A DNA stretch of 64,000 bases from Leucobacter sp042726155 (GTDB taxonomy: Bacteria > Actinomycetota > Actinomycetes > Actinomycetales > Microbacteriaceae): contig NZ_JBHXHV010000001.1 of assembly GCF_042726155.1 (NCBI RefSeq), positions 186,001 to 250,000 of the forward strand, given 5' to 3'. The translations under genes and the position numbers were made by a program. The notes under the pieces are model-generated. The model was not told the DNA's origin. It was given only the letters and a program-made list of their open reading frames with translations, and did no database searches. Below, piece by piece: positions 56,729 to 64,000 of this stretch; the first letter of the stretch is position 1, and the number at the start of each line of letters is the position of its first letter.

Positions 56729-59077
56729 CTACTTCGCAGCTTCCTCGTCGTGCGGCGCGGCGCTGTCGTCGTCAGATACCGCGACCTCAGCGTCGGTCGC
56801 TACCTCGACCTCGATGTCGGGCTGCGAGCGGCGGCGGCGACGCACACTGCGCCAGATGCCGAAGCCGAGCAGCACGACCGCGAGCCCGCCGAGCACCCAG
56901 AACGCGATCGCCTCGAAGCTGCTGCGAATGGTGATCGATAGGGTTCCGGTGAACACTGTGGGGTCGCCGTCGGCCGCGAGCACGCTGATCACCAGCCCGG
57001 ATTCGCCGGAGGAGACACGGCTCCTCACCGGTACGAGCACCCGCTCGTTCGCATCGGCAGCTACAGCGACGTCGGTGAACCTGCGTTCGGGGACCGCGAG
57101 CGCTGCCGATGCCGGGGCAACCTCGACTTTGACGAGGGCGTCAAACGGGAGGGAGTTGCGCAACTGGATCGGCACACGAGATGAGCTGCCGACCAGCTGG
57201 ATGTGCTCGGTGCTGATCGCCTGCACGCCGCTAAGAAGTTTGGCGTCGCGTTTACGGTAGGTCGCGGCGACCCTGTCGAAGGCCGCATCATCAGCCGCGT
57301 ACTGGGTCGAGAAGAGTTCGAGGAGGCGGGTGCGCTGGTAACCGCTGAGGTACTCGGGGTGCACGAGCACGGCGCCGAGTTCATTGACCGAACTCTCACG
57401 GTTGGACGCGGAGCGCAACAGCTCGAGCCGTGTCTCGGAGGTGCCGGACGGTCGCAGATCGGCTGATCCTGCGGGCTGCTCGGCAACCGGGGTCGACTCG
57501 GCCCACGAAAACTGGTCGAGCTGGTCGAGCAACGCGGCCGGATCGGCTGCCTCACCCGTGGCTGCCCGATCGAGGCCAAGCACCACTCCCTTCGACCCGC
57601 GCTGTGCGTCAATCACCAGCTCCGCAGCGAGCTGAGCGACGCCCTCGGAGCGTTCAGTTTCTGAGTCTGCGGCGAGAGCGGCACGCGCGGCGGCGTCGAG
57701 ACCCGCGTCAGTGATGACTGCCGCATCGTCCCCGAGCTTCGCGCGCGGGCCGCCACGGAGCTTGACGCCGTCGGAACTCAGCACGAGCGAGTCGATGCCC
57801 TCACTGTCGAGCAGCGCAATCGTCTCGGGATCGGCGCGACCTCCAGCTGGCCACGCGGTGGGGGCGCTTTCCCGCGGCCAGGCAAGCAGTTCCTGCAGTG
57901 TGGGGAGTGCGGCGGAATGCTCGGGCCCCGCTGGCGTCTTAGGCTGCGTTGGCTCCGTCGGCGCCGTGTTCGGGGATGTCTCCCCCGCGGTGTCGGCGCC
58001 CGCGTCCGTAGCGGTCTCGGATTCAGCACCGGCGCCCGCGTCCGCGCCCGCGCTAGTGCCGGTATCGGTACCCGTCGGCTCAGGAAAACTCCCGTAGCGA
58101 CTGATGAAATCGAGGTTCGTGGGTTCGAGCAGTGTCGTGAAGCCGAGCGCGGCCTGCGCGGACGGATCCGCGTCCGCAAATTGCAACAGGAACGACGGCA
58201 GCGACGATGACTCGAGCCGCTCGAGCAGTAGTTGCGCGGTTCGGGGGGCTTCGTCGCCATAGGCGCGAATGCCCGAAATCAGGCGCGGATCGATTGCGAG
58301 CGTCGCATCGTGGGCGGCGGCCGCGGTGAGCAGCTTGTCCCAGCCCGGAGCGAGATCTGCGAGCTGGTCACGGGTCGGGAGCGTGCGGATATCGGAGGGC
58401 AGCACAAATGGCACGATGACGCTGACGGGCACGGTTGCCGATCCTGCGCCCTTCCACACGACGGGCGTGGTCGTCGATACGGGCGATGGCGTCGTCGCCG
58501 TCGCATCGGCGGTGTCGCCGGTACCGTCCGTGGCATCCGCGCCAAACATGGTGAAACCCTGCGCAGCCTCCGCTGAAAATGTGAGCGTGGCACCGACGAG
58601 GTACGCGCCAGGCTCGGCGGTTGCGCCGAGCGGGATGTCGGCACGCGGCACGGTAATGGTCGCGGTCTGCTCTTCCCCGGCCGCGATTGCGCCGACACTC
58701 GCATCGGCGAACTGCGACGCAGAGGTGGGGAGCTCGGCCGCGAGATCGTCAGCCGAAGACATTGGCCGCGAACCGATGCTGAGCGAGACGGTGCCCGCGG
58801 GGACACCCACCGCGCCGGAGTTCCGAATCAACAAGCCGAATTGCACGTCGTCATCACCCGCGCCGATGACCGGCTCGCGTGGGGCGACCACGATCTCGAC
58901 TCCCCCGGTCGAGGTCTCCGCAGCTACATATCCGCTCTGCCCGGTGCCGGGCGCGATGCCGGGTGCGGCGTAGGCCGCTGCCGCCCCCGAGACGCCGAAC
59001 ACCGCGCCAAGGAGTACGGCGCCCGACAGCGTCCACGCCCCTACCGCGCGTGCGGATCGACGGGGTACGAAGTGCAT
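56729..59077 (-). CDS. DUF6049 secreted/membrane-anchored protein
   Basis: 782 residues: signal peptide (VGAWTLSGAVLLGAVFGVSG), a large extracytoplasmic part with a first Ig-like region (VEIVVAPREPVIGAG), a long Ala/Thr/Glu-rich low-complexity insert near 330-370, a central domain with aspartate-rich loops, a second beta region near the end, one C-terminal span (AIAFWVLGGLAVVLLGFGIW) and a basic-acidic tail. It matches the DUF6049 family, normally encoded next to murJ and the CCA-adding enzyme. The function is unknown but an envelope role is likely. The ATG at 59077 lies seven bases after TAGACT. Confidence 0.88.
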   Translation of the reverse strand: MHFVPRRSARAVGAWTLSGAVLLGAVFGVSGAAAAYAAPGIAPGTGQSGYVAAETSTGGVEIVVAPREPVIGAGDDDVQFGLLIRNSGAVGVPAGTVSLSIGSRPMSSADDLAAELPTSASQFADASVGAIAAGEEQTATITVPRADIPLGATAEPGAYLVGATLTFSAEAAQGFTMFGADATDGTGDTADATATTPSPVSTTTPVVWKGAGSATVPVSVIVPFVLPSDIRTLPTRDQLADLAPGWDKLLTAAAAHDATLAIDPRLISGIRAYGDEAPRTAQLLLERLESSSLPSFLLQFADADPSAQAALGFTTLLEPTNLDFISRYGSFPEPTGTDTGTSAGADAGAGAESETATDAGADTAGETSPNTAPTEPTQPKTPAGPEHSAALPTLQELLAWPRESAPTAWPAGGRADPETIALLDSEGIDSLVLSSDGVKLRGGPRAKLGDDAAVITDAGLDAAARAALAADSETERSEGVAQLAAELVIDAQRGSKGVVLGLDRAATGEAADPAALLDQLDQFSWAESTPVAEQPAGSADLRPSGTSETRLELLRSASNRESSVNELGAVLVHPEYLSGYQRTRLLELFSTQYAADDAAFDRVAATYRKRDAKLLSGVQAISTEHIQLVGSSSRVPIQLRNSLPFDALVKVEVAPASAALAVPERRFTDVAVAADANERVLVPVRSRVSSGESGLVISVLAADGDPTVFTGTLSITIRSSFEAIAFWVLGGLAVVLLGFGIWRSVRRRRRSQPDIEVEVATDAEVAVSDDDSAAPHDEEAAK

Positions 59078-59090
59078 GGCGTCAAGTCTA
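59078..59090 (-). promoter_or_regulatory. -10 box of a leaderless DUF6049 transcript
   Basis: TAGACT, seven bases, then the ATG at 59077. It is divergent to the CCA-enzyme promoter. Confidence 0.5.
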
Positions 59091-59118
59091 GGGACCAGAG
59101 CCCGCGCGGTGACCCAGG

Positions 59119-59130
59119 TACCCTAGTGTG
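59119..59130 (+). promoter_or_regulatory. -10 box of a leaderless CCA-enzyme transcript
   Basis: TACCCT, six bases, then the ATG at 59131. Confidence 0.45.
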
Positions 59131-60564
59131 ATGCCCTCCCTCGCTGCATCAATGGACGCTCTGCGCGCCATCGCCGAATCAGCGCCGGTCGCGACCCTCG
59201 CCACCGCTTTCGCCGATCGCGGCCACGAATTTGCCCTCGTCGGCGGCCCCGTTCGCGACGCACTGCTCGGCCGCGCGGTTACCGATCTTGATTTCACGAC
59301 ATCGGCGCACCCCGACGAAACCCGTGCCGTGCTCGACTCGGTGTCGGCGAACGTGTGGGATGTGGGGCGTGACTTCGGCACGATCGCCGCGAAGGTGCAC
59401 GGCGAGACCGTCGAAATCACGACGTATCGCGCCGAGATCTACCGCGATGACTCGCGCAAGCCCGAGGTGAACTTCGGCGACACGATTGAGGGCGACCTCG
59501 TGCGCCGAGACTTCACGATCAACGCGCTCGCCCTGATGCTGCCGGATTTGCGACTCGTCGATGTGTCTGGCGGCTTTGAAGACTTGCTCGCCGGCAAGAT
59601 CCGCACACCGGGCGCCCCCGAGACCTCGTTCACCGACGACCCGCTGCGCATGTTGCGAGCTGCGCGCTTCTCTGCGCAGCTCGGCTTCGAAGTGACCCCT
59701 GACACGCAGGGGTCGATGGTCGAATTCGCAGAGCGGCTCGACATCATCTCGGCCGAGCGGATTCGCGATGAGTTCGTCAAACTGCTGTCAGCGAGCGACC
59801 CGGCGCCCGGCATCCGGCTGCTCGTGGAGACGGGTCTCGCCGAGCGCTTCCTGCCAGAGCTGACCGCACTCATCGCCACCCAAGACGACCACGGGCGCCA
59901 CAAAGACGTGTATGAACACAGCCTCACCGTGCTGCAGCAGGCGATCGCGCTCGAGACCGAACGAGGCGGACCAGCGGCCGGCCCCGACATCGTGTTGCGC
60001 ATCGCTGCCCTGCTGCACGACATCGGGAAGCCTGCAACGCGTCGTTTCGAGCGCGGCGGGGTGACTTTTCATCACCACGACGTCGTGGGCGCGAAACTCG
60101 CGAAGAAGCGGCTGCGTGAGCTGCGTTTTGACAACGACACGGTGAAGCGCGTCGCGCGGCTTATCGAGCTGCACCTGCGATTCTTCGGCTACAGCGATCA
60201 GCCGTGGACGGACGCTGCCGTGCGGCGCTACGTGCGAGACGCGGGCGAAGAGCTCGAACGCCTGCACATTTTGACCCGCGCCGATGTCACGACACGCAAT
60301 CGGCGTAAGGCTGAGCGCCTGGACCACGCGTACGACGACATCGAGCGTCGCATCGCGGAGCTCGCCGAAGCCGAAGAGCTGGCAGCTGTGCGACCCGAGC
60401 TCGACGGCGAGCAGATTATGGCGATCCTCGGAATTTCCCCCGGGCCCATCGTGGGCCGCGCCTACCGCTACCTGCTCGAGGTGCGCCTCGACGAGGGTCC
60501 GATTGGCGCCGAACTCGCCGAAACACGACTCCGTGCGTGGTACGACGAGCAGAGCGACAAGTAA
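59131..60564 (+). CDS. CCA tRNA nucleotidyltransferase
   Basis: 477 residues: the class II nucleotidyltransferase head (ALVGGPVRDALLGR with the DLDFTT metal site), GDLVRRDFTINALAL, DDPLRMLRAARFSAQLGF, and an HD domain (RIAALLHDIGKPATRR, TFHHHDVVG). It adds or repairs the CCA end of tRNAs, needed here at least for tRNA-Leu, whose gene lacks CCA. The ATG at 59131 fits leaderless spacing; a GTG at 59128 is also possible. Confidence 0.95.
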   Translation: MPSLAASMDALRAIAESAPVATLATAFADRGHEFALVGGPVRDALLGRAVTDLDFTTSAHPDETRAVLDSVSANVWDVGRDFGTIAAKVHGETVEITTYRAEIYRDDSRKPEVNFGDTIEGDLVRRDFTINALALMLPDLRLVDVSGGFEDLLAGKIRTPGAPETSFTDDPLRMLRAARFSAQLGFEVTPDTQGSMVEFAERLDIISAERIRDEFVKLLSASDPAPGIRLLVETGLAERFLPELTALIATQDDHGRHKDVYEHSLTVLQQAIALETERGGPAAGPDIVLRIAALLHDIGKPATRRFERGGVTFHHHDVVGAKLAKKRLRELRFDNDTVKRVARLIELHLRFFGYSDQPWTDAAVRRYVRDAGEELERLHILTRADVTTRNRRKAERLDHAYDDIERRIAELAEAEELAAVRPELDGEQIMAILGISPGPIVGRAYRYLLEVRLDEGPIGAELAETRLRAWYDEQSDK

Positions 60565-61359
60565 ATGGGAGACGTAGACGTGAACGAGGCTGTAGCGGCG
60601 ACATGGTTCGGCGGGCGCGCGCGGGTGCTCTTTGTGCACGCACACCCCGACGACGAGACGATCACCACTGGCGGCACCATTGCGGCACTCGCCGAGGCCG
60701 GGCAAGAACCACTGCTGGTCACACTCACCCGTGGCGAACAGGGCGAGGTTGTGGCGGGGCCGCTCGAGGCGCTTGTTGCGGCGCACGGAATTGCGGTCGC
60801 GCGTCAGAACGAGCTCAAGACCGCGCTCGGCATGCTTGGCTTGGATCGCCACGTGTTTCTCGGGGTCAAGCCCGCTCGCGCTGACGGGTATCCCCCGGTG
60901 ATCTACGAGGATTCCGGGATGACGTGGGACAGCAACGGCCGCGCGACCGCCGCGCCCGACGCTGGGCCCGACGCGCTGACGTCGGCACCGGCCGTCGAAG
61001 CCCTGAACGATCTGCTCGCCGCCGCGTACCAATCCGGCGCGCAGGCGATCGTGAGTTATGACGGCGGCGGCGGGTACGGGCACCCCGATCACGTGTTCGC
61101 ACACCGGCTCGCGCGGGCCGTGGCGCACGCGCTCGACGTACCCTTCTGGGCAATCGTGGGGGACGCCGATCCTGCCGCCGCATCCGATCTCGAGCGGCAC
61201 GACGTGACACCGTGGCTCCCCCGAAAAATCGCGGCACTGCGCGCGTATGCCACCCAGCTCACCGTGGACGGCGATGACATTGTGCACGTCGGAGGGCAGC
61301 GCGAAGCAATCGCCACGGTCGAATCGTTCCGACTACTGACTCCGGCCGCGGGCGACTGA
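60565..61359 (+). CDS. PIG-L/LmbE-family deacetylase (MshB-like)
   Basis: 264 residues: the zinc site VHAHPDDETITTGGTIAAL, TLTRGEQGEV, and the second zinc motif GGGYGHPDHV. This is the PIG-L fold, and the length and order resemble MshB (mycothiol biosynthesis GlcNAc-Ins deacetylase), though another GlcNAc-type substrate is possible. The ATG directly follows the CCA-enzyme stop (TAAATG), so the two are cotranscribed. Confidence 0.85.
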   Translation: MGDVDVNEAVAATWFGGRARVLFVHAHPDDETITTGGTIAALAEAGQEPLLVTLTRGEQGEVVAGPLEALVAAHGIAVARQNELKTALGMLGLDRHVFLGVKPARADGYPPVIYEDSGMTWDSNGRATAAPDAGPDALTSAPAVEALNDLLAAAYQSGAQAIVSYDGGGGYGHPDHVFAHRLARAVAHALDVPFWAIVGDADPAAASDLERHDVTPWLPRKIAALRAYATQLTVDGDDIVHVGGQREAIATVESFRLLTPAAGD

Positions 61360-61370
61360 CGGTCATTGCA

Positions 61371-62036
61371 ATGAGCGGATACCTCGACCCGGTCCCCCAG
61401 ATGCTGACGCTGCCAGACATTCGGCGCAGTTCGGCAAGCTTCCACCTGAGTTGGTCGATCGGATTCGTGGTGCTCGGCGCCATCTTCGTCACTGCGACGC
61501 TCGGGGCGGGGTCGGCGTCTGACATCTCGTGCGCTCCCGGTGCGAACTGCGCGGCAGCTGCGGGCGCGAGCCGCGCTCTGACACTGATGATGATCCCGTT
61601 CGGCCTGTTGGTGATTCTTGGGCTCAGTTTCGGTGGGGCCTTCATGATCAGGCACCGTATGTGGTTCAATCGCGGGGCCGATGAGCTGCGACGACGCCCG
61701 ACGGGTGCGCGTGTCAAGCGCGTCTTCGAGCGCACCTGGAACTCGACTCCCGAGTGGAATGACTGGCTGTATCAACAGTTCCTCGCGGGCAATCTCGCCG
61801 CGCTGCAGCAGCTCGGAATCGCGCAGTGGCACAATCTCGGCGATCTATATGTGAATCTCTATGTCGCCGAGGGTGACGGCATCGCGTATCTCTGCATCGG
61901 CTCTTACTCTGCACGCAGCCGCGGCGTCGACACCGGCTGGCGCCCCATCGTGATGACCGGCGCGTGGTACGACTACACGATGCAGTTCTTTCAGGTGGGC
62001 CGATCGTATGTGTCTACGGCGGCACCGGGCCAGTAG
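61371..62036 (+). CDS. Hypothetical two-span membrane protein
   Basis: 221 residues: two hydrophobic segments (LSWSIGFVVLGAIFVTATLGA, about 27-47, and LTLMMIPFGLLVILGLSFGGAFM, about 70-92) separated by a loop with two Cys (CAPGANC), then a soluble C-terminal domain with many aromatic residues (TPEWNDWLYQQFLAGN, YVNLYVAEGDGIAYLCIG). It starts 11 bases after the deacetylase gene. I do not recognise the family. Confidence 0.65.
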   Translation: MSGYLDPVPQMLTLPDIRRSSASFHLSWSIGFVVLGAIFVTATLGAGSASDISCAPGANCAAAAGASRALTLMMIPFGLLVILGLSFGGAFMIRHRMWFNRGADELRRRPTGARVKRVFERTWNSTPEWNDWLYQQFLAGNLAALQQLGIAQWHNLGDLYVNLYVAEGDGIAYLCIGSYSARSRGVDTGWRPIVMTGAWYDYTMQFFQVGRSYVSTAAPGQ

Positions 62037-62040
62037 CTGG

Positions 62041-62069
62041 GTGACGTAGAACGCGTGAAGTGCTAAGCT
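62041..62069 (+). promoter_or_regulatory. Promoter of the rpsF-ssb-rpsR-rplI operon
   Basis: GTGACG, 17 bases, TAAGCT preceded by TGC (extended -10). It leaves a leader of about 105 bases. Confidence 0.55.
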
Positions 62070-62125
62070 ATTGAGGTTGTCTGCGTGCGGTGCAATCTGC
62101 CCGGCACGAAGGCACGATGTATAAA

Positions 62126-62173
62126 CACCCTCCTGTCACAGAAATCCTGTGGCCGTGAAGTCCGAAGGAGGTG
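62126..62173 (+). promoter_or_regulatory. Candidate S6:S18 ribosomal-protein leader structure
   Basis: CACCCTCCT (62126-62134) can pair with AGGAGGTG (62166-62173), one base bulged, hiding the rpsF ribosome-binding site. Inside it lies a CACAG/CTGTG hairpin (62137-62151) followed by GGCCGTGAAG with a CCG, the trinucleotide typical of S6:S18-binding leaders. Feedback repression of the operon by S6:S18 is inferred. Confidence 0.5.
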
Positions 62174-62181
62174 GGTCAATA

Positions 62182-62544
62182 ATGCATCCGTACGAACTGA
62201 TGGTGATCCTCGATCCGGGTATCGACGAGCGCACTGTAGCCCCCAGCATCGAGAAGTTCCTCGGCGTCATCCGCAACGCGGGCGGCGAAATCGAGAACAC
62301 CGATATCTGGGGCAAGCGTCGTCTCGCCTACGAGATCAAGAAGCAGTCAGAAGGCATCTACGTTGTGGTGAACTTCACCGCAACCCACGAGGCCACCGCT
62401 GAGCTCGATCGTCAGCTGGGTCTCTCAGAGGCCGTGCTCCGCACCAAGGTGCTGCGCTCCGACGAGCTCATCGCCCAGCGCGCAGCTCAGACGAAGCGCG
62501 ACCAGGCCAAGGCCGCTCGCGCAGCCGCGAAGGTCGGCGCGTAG
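62182..62544 (+). CDS. rpsF: 30S ribosomal protein S6
   Basis: 120 residues: MHPYELMVILDPGIDER, WGKRRLAYEIKKQSEGIY, then a basic Ala/Lys-rich tail. AAGGAGGTG lies 8 bases before the ATG at 62182. It begins the classical rpsF-ssb-rpsR-rplI operon. Confidence 0.98.
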   Translation: MHPYELMVILDPGIDERTVAPSIEKFLGVIRNAGGEIENTDIWGKRRLAYEIKKQSEGIYVVVNFTATHEATAELDRQLGLSEAVLRTKVLRSDELIAQRAAQTKRDQAKAARAAAKVGA

Positions 62545-62547
62545 CTC

Positions 62548-63108
62548 ATGGCCGGTGAGCCGCTGATCACAGTCGTCGGGAACCTCGTTGCCGACCCGGA
62601 GCCGCGCGTCAGCCAGGCGGGAAAGTCGTGGGTGACCTTCCGGATCGCCTCGACCCCTCGCGTGCGTGACCGTCAGTCGGGTGACTGGTCGGACGGCGAA
62701 CCGTTGTGGCTCGGTTGCCGCGCGTACGGAGAGTACGCCGACAACATCGCCGCATCGCTCACGAAGGGCATGCGCGTCATCGTGCAGGGCCGTCTCACCC
62801 AGCGCAGCTACACCGACAACCAGGGGCAGCAGCGCACCTCACTCGACCTTGAGGTCGAAGAGGTTGGGCCGTCGCTCCGCTTCGCCACTGCACAGGTCGC
62901 TCGCGGCCAGGCACGTGGCCAGGTCGGTGGCTTTGGTGGCGGCAACGCCGGAGGCAATCAGCCCGCTGGTCAGAGCAGCTGGGGTCAGCCCGCAGCCGCT
63001 CCGCAGCAGTCGCAGACGCAATCGCAAGACAACCCCTGGACCAATTCGGGCCAGGGTGAGTCAGGCGGCGGCTTCGGCGGCGGTTTCGACGACGAGCAAC
63101 CCTTCTAA
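62548..63108 (+). CDS. ssb: Single-stranded DNA-binding protein
   Basis: 186 residues: an OB fold (ITVVGNLVADPEPRV, VTFRIASTPR, LWLGCRAYGEYADNIAASL, GMRVIVQGRLTQRSY), a Gly/Gln-rich linker, and the acidic tip DDEQPF that recruits partner proteins. It lies 3 bases after rpsF. Confidence 0.97.
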   Translation: MAGEPLITVVGNLVADPEPRVSQAGKSWVTFRIASTPRVRDRQSGDWSDGEPLWLGCRAYGEYADNIAASLTKGMRVIVQGRLTQRSYTDNQGQQRTSLDLEVEEVGPSLRFATAQVARGQARGQVGGFGGGNAGGNQPAGQSSWGQPAAAPQQSQTQSQDNPWTNSGQGESGGGFGGGFDDEQPF

Positions 63109-63156
63109 ACTTCTTGATCCGGCCCAGCCGGAACGCATCACGAAAAAGGACCAATT

Positions 63157-63417
63157 ATGGCAGGCAAGTCCAGCGGCACAGCCCGCAAGCCGGGTCGCGG
63201 TAAGAACGCCAAGACCCTCGCACCCGCGAAGAAGCAGACCGTCGGCGTCATCGATTACAAAGATGTCGCAACGCTCCGCAAGTTCATCTCCGAGCGTGGA
63301 AAGATCCGCGCCCGTCGTATCACCGGTGTATCCGTTCAGGAGCAGCGACTCATCGCGAAGGCCGTGAAGAACGCCCGCGAGATGGCTCTCCTCCCCTACG
63401 CCGGTTCCGGCCGGTAA
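63157..63417 (+). CDS. rpsR: 30S ribosomal protein S18
   Basis: 86 residues: VIDYKDVATLRKFISERGKI, RARRITGVSVQEQRLIAKAV, KNAREMALLPY. An extra basic N-terminus of about 20 residues precedes the core. No CxxC zinc pair is present, so this is the C-minus form. AAAAGGA lies upstream of the ATG. Confidence 0.97.
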   Translation: MAGKSSGTARKPGRGKNAKTLAPAKKQTVGVIDYKDVATLRKFISERGKIRARRITGVSVQEQRLIAKAVKNAREMALLPYAGSGR

Positions 63418-63429
63418 GGAGTAGAGCAC

Positions 63430-63879
63430 ATGTCTAAGGTAATTCTCACGAACGAGGTCCAGGGCCTCGGTTCCGCCGGCGACGTCGTTGACGTTAAGAC
63501 CGGTTACGCTCGCAACTTCCTCGTGCCCCAGGGCTACGCGGTGCACTGGACCCGCGGTGGCGAGGCTCAGGTTGCTCAGCTCCGCGCTGCGCGCGATGCT
63601 CGCGCGCTCGCATCGGTTGAAGACGCTCAGGCGTTGAAGGCCAAGCTGCAGGAGGGCAAGATTCGCCTCCTGACCAAGACTGGCAACGGTGGTCGTCTCT
63701 TCGGCTCGGTCAAGCCGGCTGCGGTTGCAGCTGCGGTGTCCGAAGCCGGGCTCGGCGAAATCGACAAGCGCAAGATCACGCTCCCCGCGATCAAGACCAC
63801 GGGCGAGTACCAGGCGATCGTCCACCTCCACGAGGGTGTCGACGCCAAGGTGACGCTGCAGGTAATTTCGCAGCGCTAA
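63430..63879 (+). CDS. rplI: 50S ribosomal protein L9
   Basis: 149 residues: KVILTNEVQGLGSAGDVVDV, GYARNFLVPQGYAV, then a connecting helix and the C-terminal domain (LFGSVKPAAVAAAV, HEGVDAKVTLQVI). It is the last gene of the operon before the terminator. Confidence 0.98.
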   Translation: MSKVILTNEVQGLGSAGDVVDVKTGYARNFLVPQGYAVHWTRGGEAQVAQLRAARDARALASVEDAQALKAKLQEGKIRLLTKTGNGGRLFGSVKPAAVAAAVSEAGLGEIDKRKITLPAIKTTGEYQAIVHLHEGVDAKVTLQVISQR

Positions 63880-63893
63880 GCTTCGCGCTCGCT

Positions 63894-63950
63894 GACGGCG
63901 GGACGCTGATCCGGTTTCCGGGTCAGGGTCCCGCCGTCTGTGTTTTTCCC
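63894..63950 (+). terminator. Strong intrinsic terminator after rplI
   Basis: A 21-base stem (63894-63914 with 63918-63938; one G/G mismatch and one G-U) with a TTT loop is followed by TGTGTTTTTCC. It closes the rpsF operon. Confidence 0.9.
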
Positions 63951-64000
63951 CGCGTCTCAGGCGACAACACGCTGAACAACCCGTGAACGGGCGTTTCGTT
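63951..64000. other. Unassigned right edge
   Basis: The last 50 bases hold no gene start or motif I can support. In many Actinobacteria dnaB follows rplI, but it would begin beyond the window. Confidence 0.4.

Noticed and set aside
59788..61287. Minus-strand open frame (499 residues) opposite the CCA enzyme and deacetylase
   Set aside because: Shadow of two clear genes; no motif and no ribosome-binding site.
1..64000. Prophage, insertion sequence, integrase or rRNA operon
   Set aside because: No transposase, integrase, phage structural gene or rRNA sequence was recognised anywhere in the window.

Overview
The window is about 64 kb of high-GC actinobacterial chromosome spanning the replication origin. 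Gene content and order (rpmH-rnpA-yidD-yidC-jag-rsmG-parA-parB to the right of dnaA; dnaN-recF-DUF721-gyrB-gyrA-DUF3566-tRNA-Ile-tRNA-Ala to the left; further left crgA, a class E sortase, trpG/pabA and the fhaA-fhaB-pstP-rodA-pbpA-pknA-pknB operon) fit the family Microbacteriaceae, perhaps a Leucobacter-like genus. The genus is an inference; no rRNA gene is present to test it.

Layout. Positions 1-19,000 are accessory: a truncated sugar-binding lipoprotein with a LacI-type operator, rarA, an island with an ECF sigma factor, a Skp1-type GlcNAc transferase and an LAHTG surface protein, a ferritin-like DUF892 protein, an Hsp90-like ATPase coupled to a large helical-repeat protein, a benzoate-type CoA ligase with an AraC regulator, an unknown secreted protein in an AT-richer patch, and an SDR/LysR pair. 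Positions 19,044-39,000 hold tRNA-Leu, the cell-wall growth and Ser/Thr phosphorylation operon, sortase/crgA, a rhomboid protease, cyclophilin, NUDIX hydrolase, a lipase-like hydrolase, a LiaRS-like two-component system with an adhesin-like partner, and a TY-Chap/DUF6301 pair. Positions 39,063-49,416 are the left arm of the origin (tRNAs, gyrase, recF, dnaN, dnaA). Positions 49,800-63,950 hold the right arm, thioredoxin genes, DUF6049, the CCA-adding enzyme, a PIG-L deacetylase, and the rpsF-ssb-rpsR-rplI operon, which ends at a strong terminator.

The origin is marked by DnaA boxes on both sides of dnaA (47,521-47,919 and 49,417-49,799) and by five parS-like sites between 37.8 and 52.1 kb, two of them inside recF and one inside gyrB. 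ParA/ParB are encoded beside the rightmost site. Genes next to the origin point away from it, whereas the fhaA-pknB operon points towards it.

Two points cut across the window. First, at least eleven genes have a -10-like hexamer (TANNNT or close to it) 6-7 bases before the start codon and no Shine-Dalgarno sequence, suggesting many leaderless transcripts. Second, the class E sortase at 29-30 kb matches the LAHTG substrate at 4.4-5.4 kb, whose Thr/Pro-rich stalk sits beside a cytoplasmic-type GlcNAc transferase. I saw no CRISPR array, insertion sequence, prophage or rRNA operon. The best candidates for undescribed biology are the Hsp90-like/helical-repeat pair, the sigma factor/glycosyltransferase/surface-protein island, and the missing murJ block between DUF6049 and trxB.
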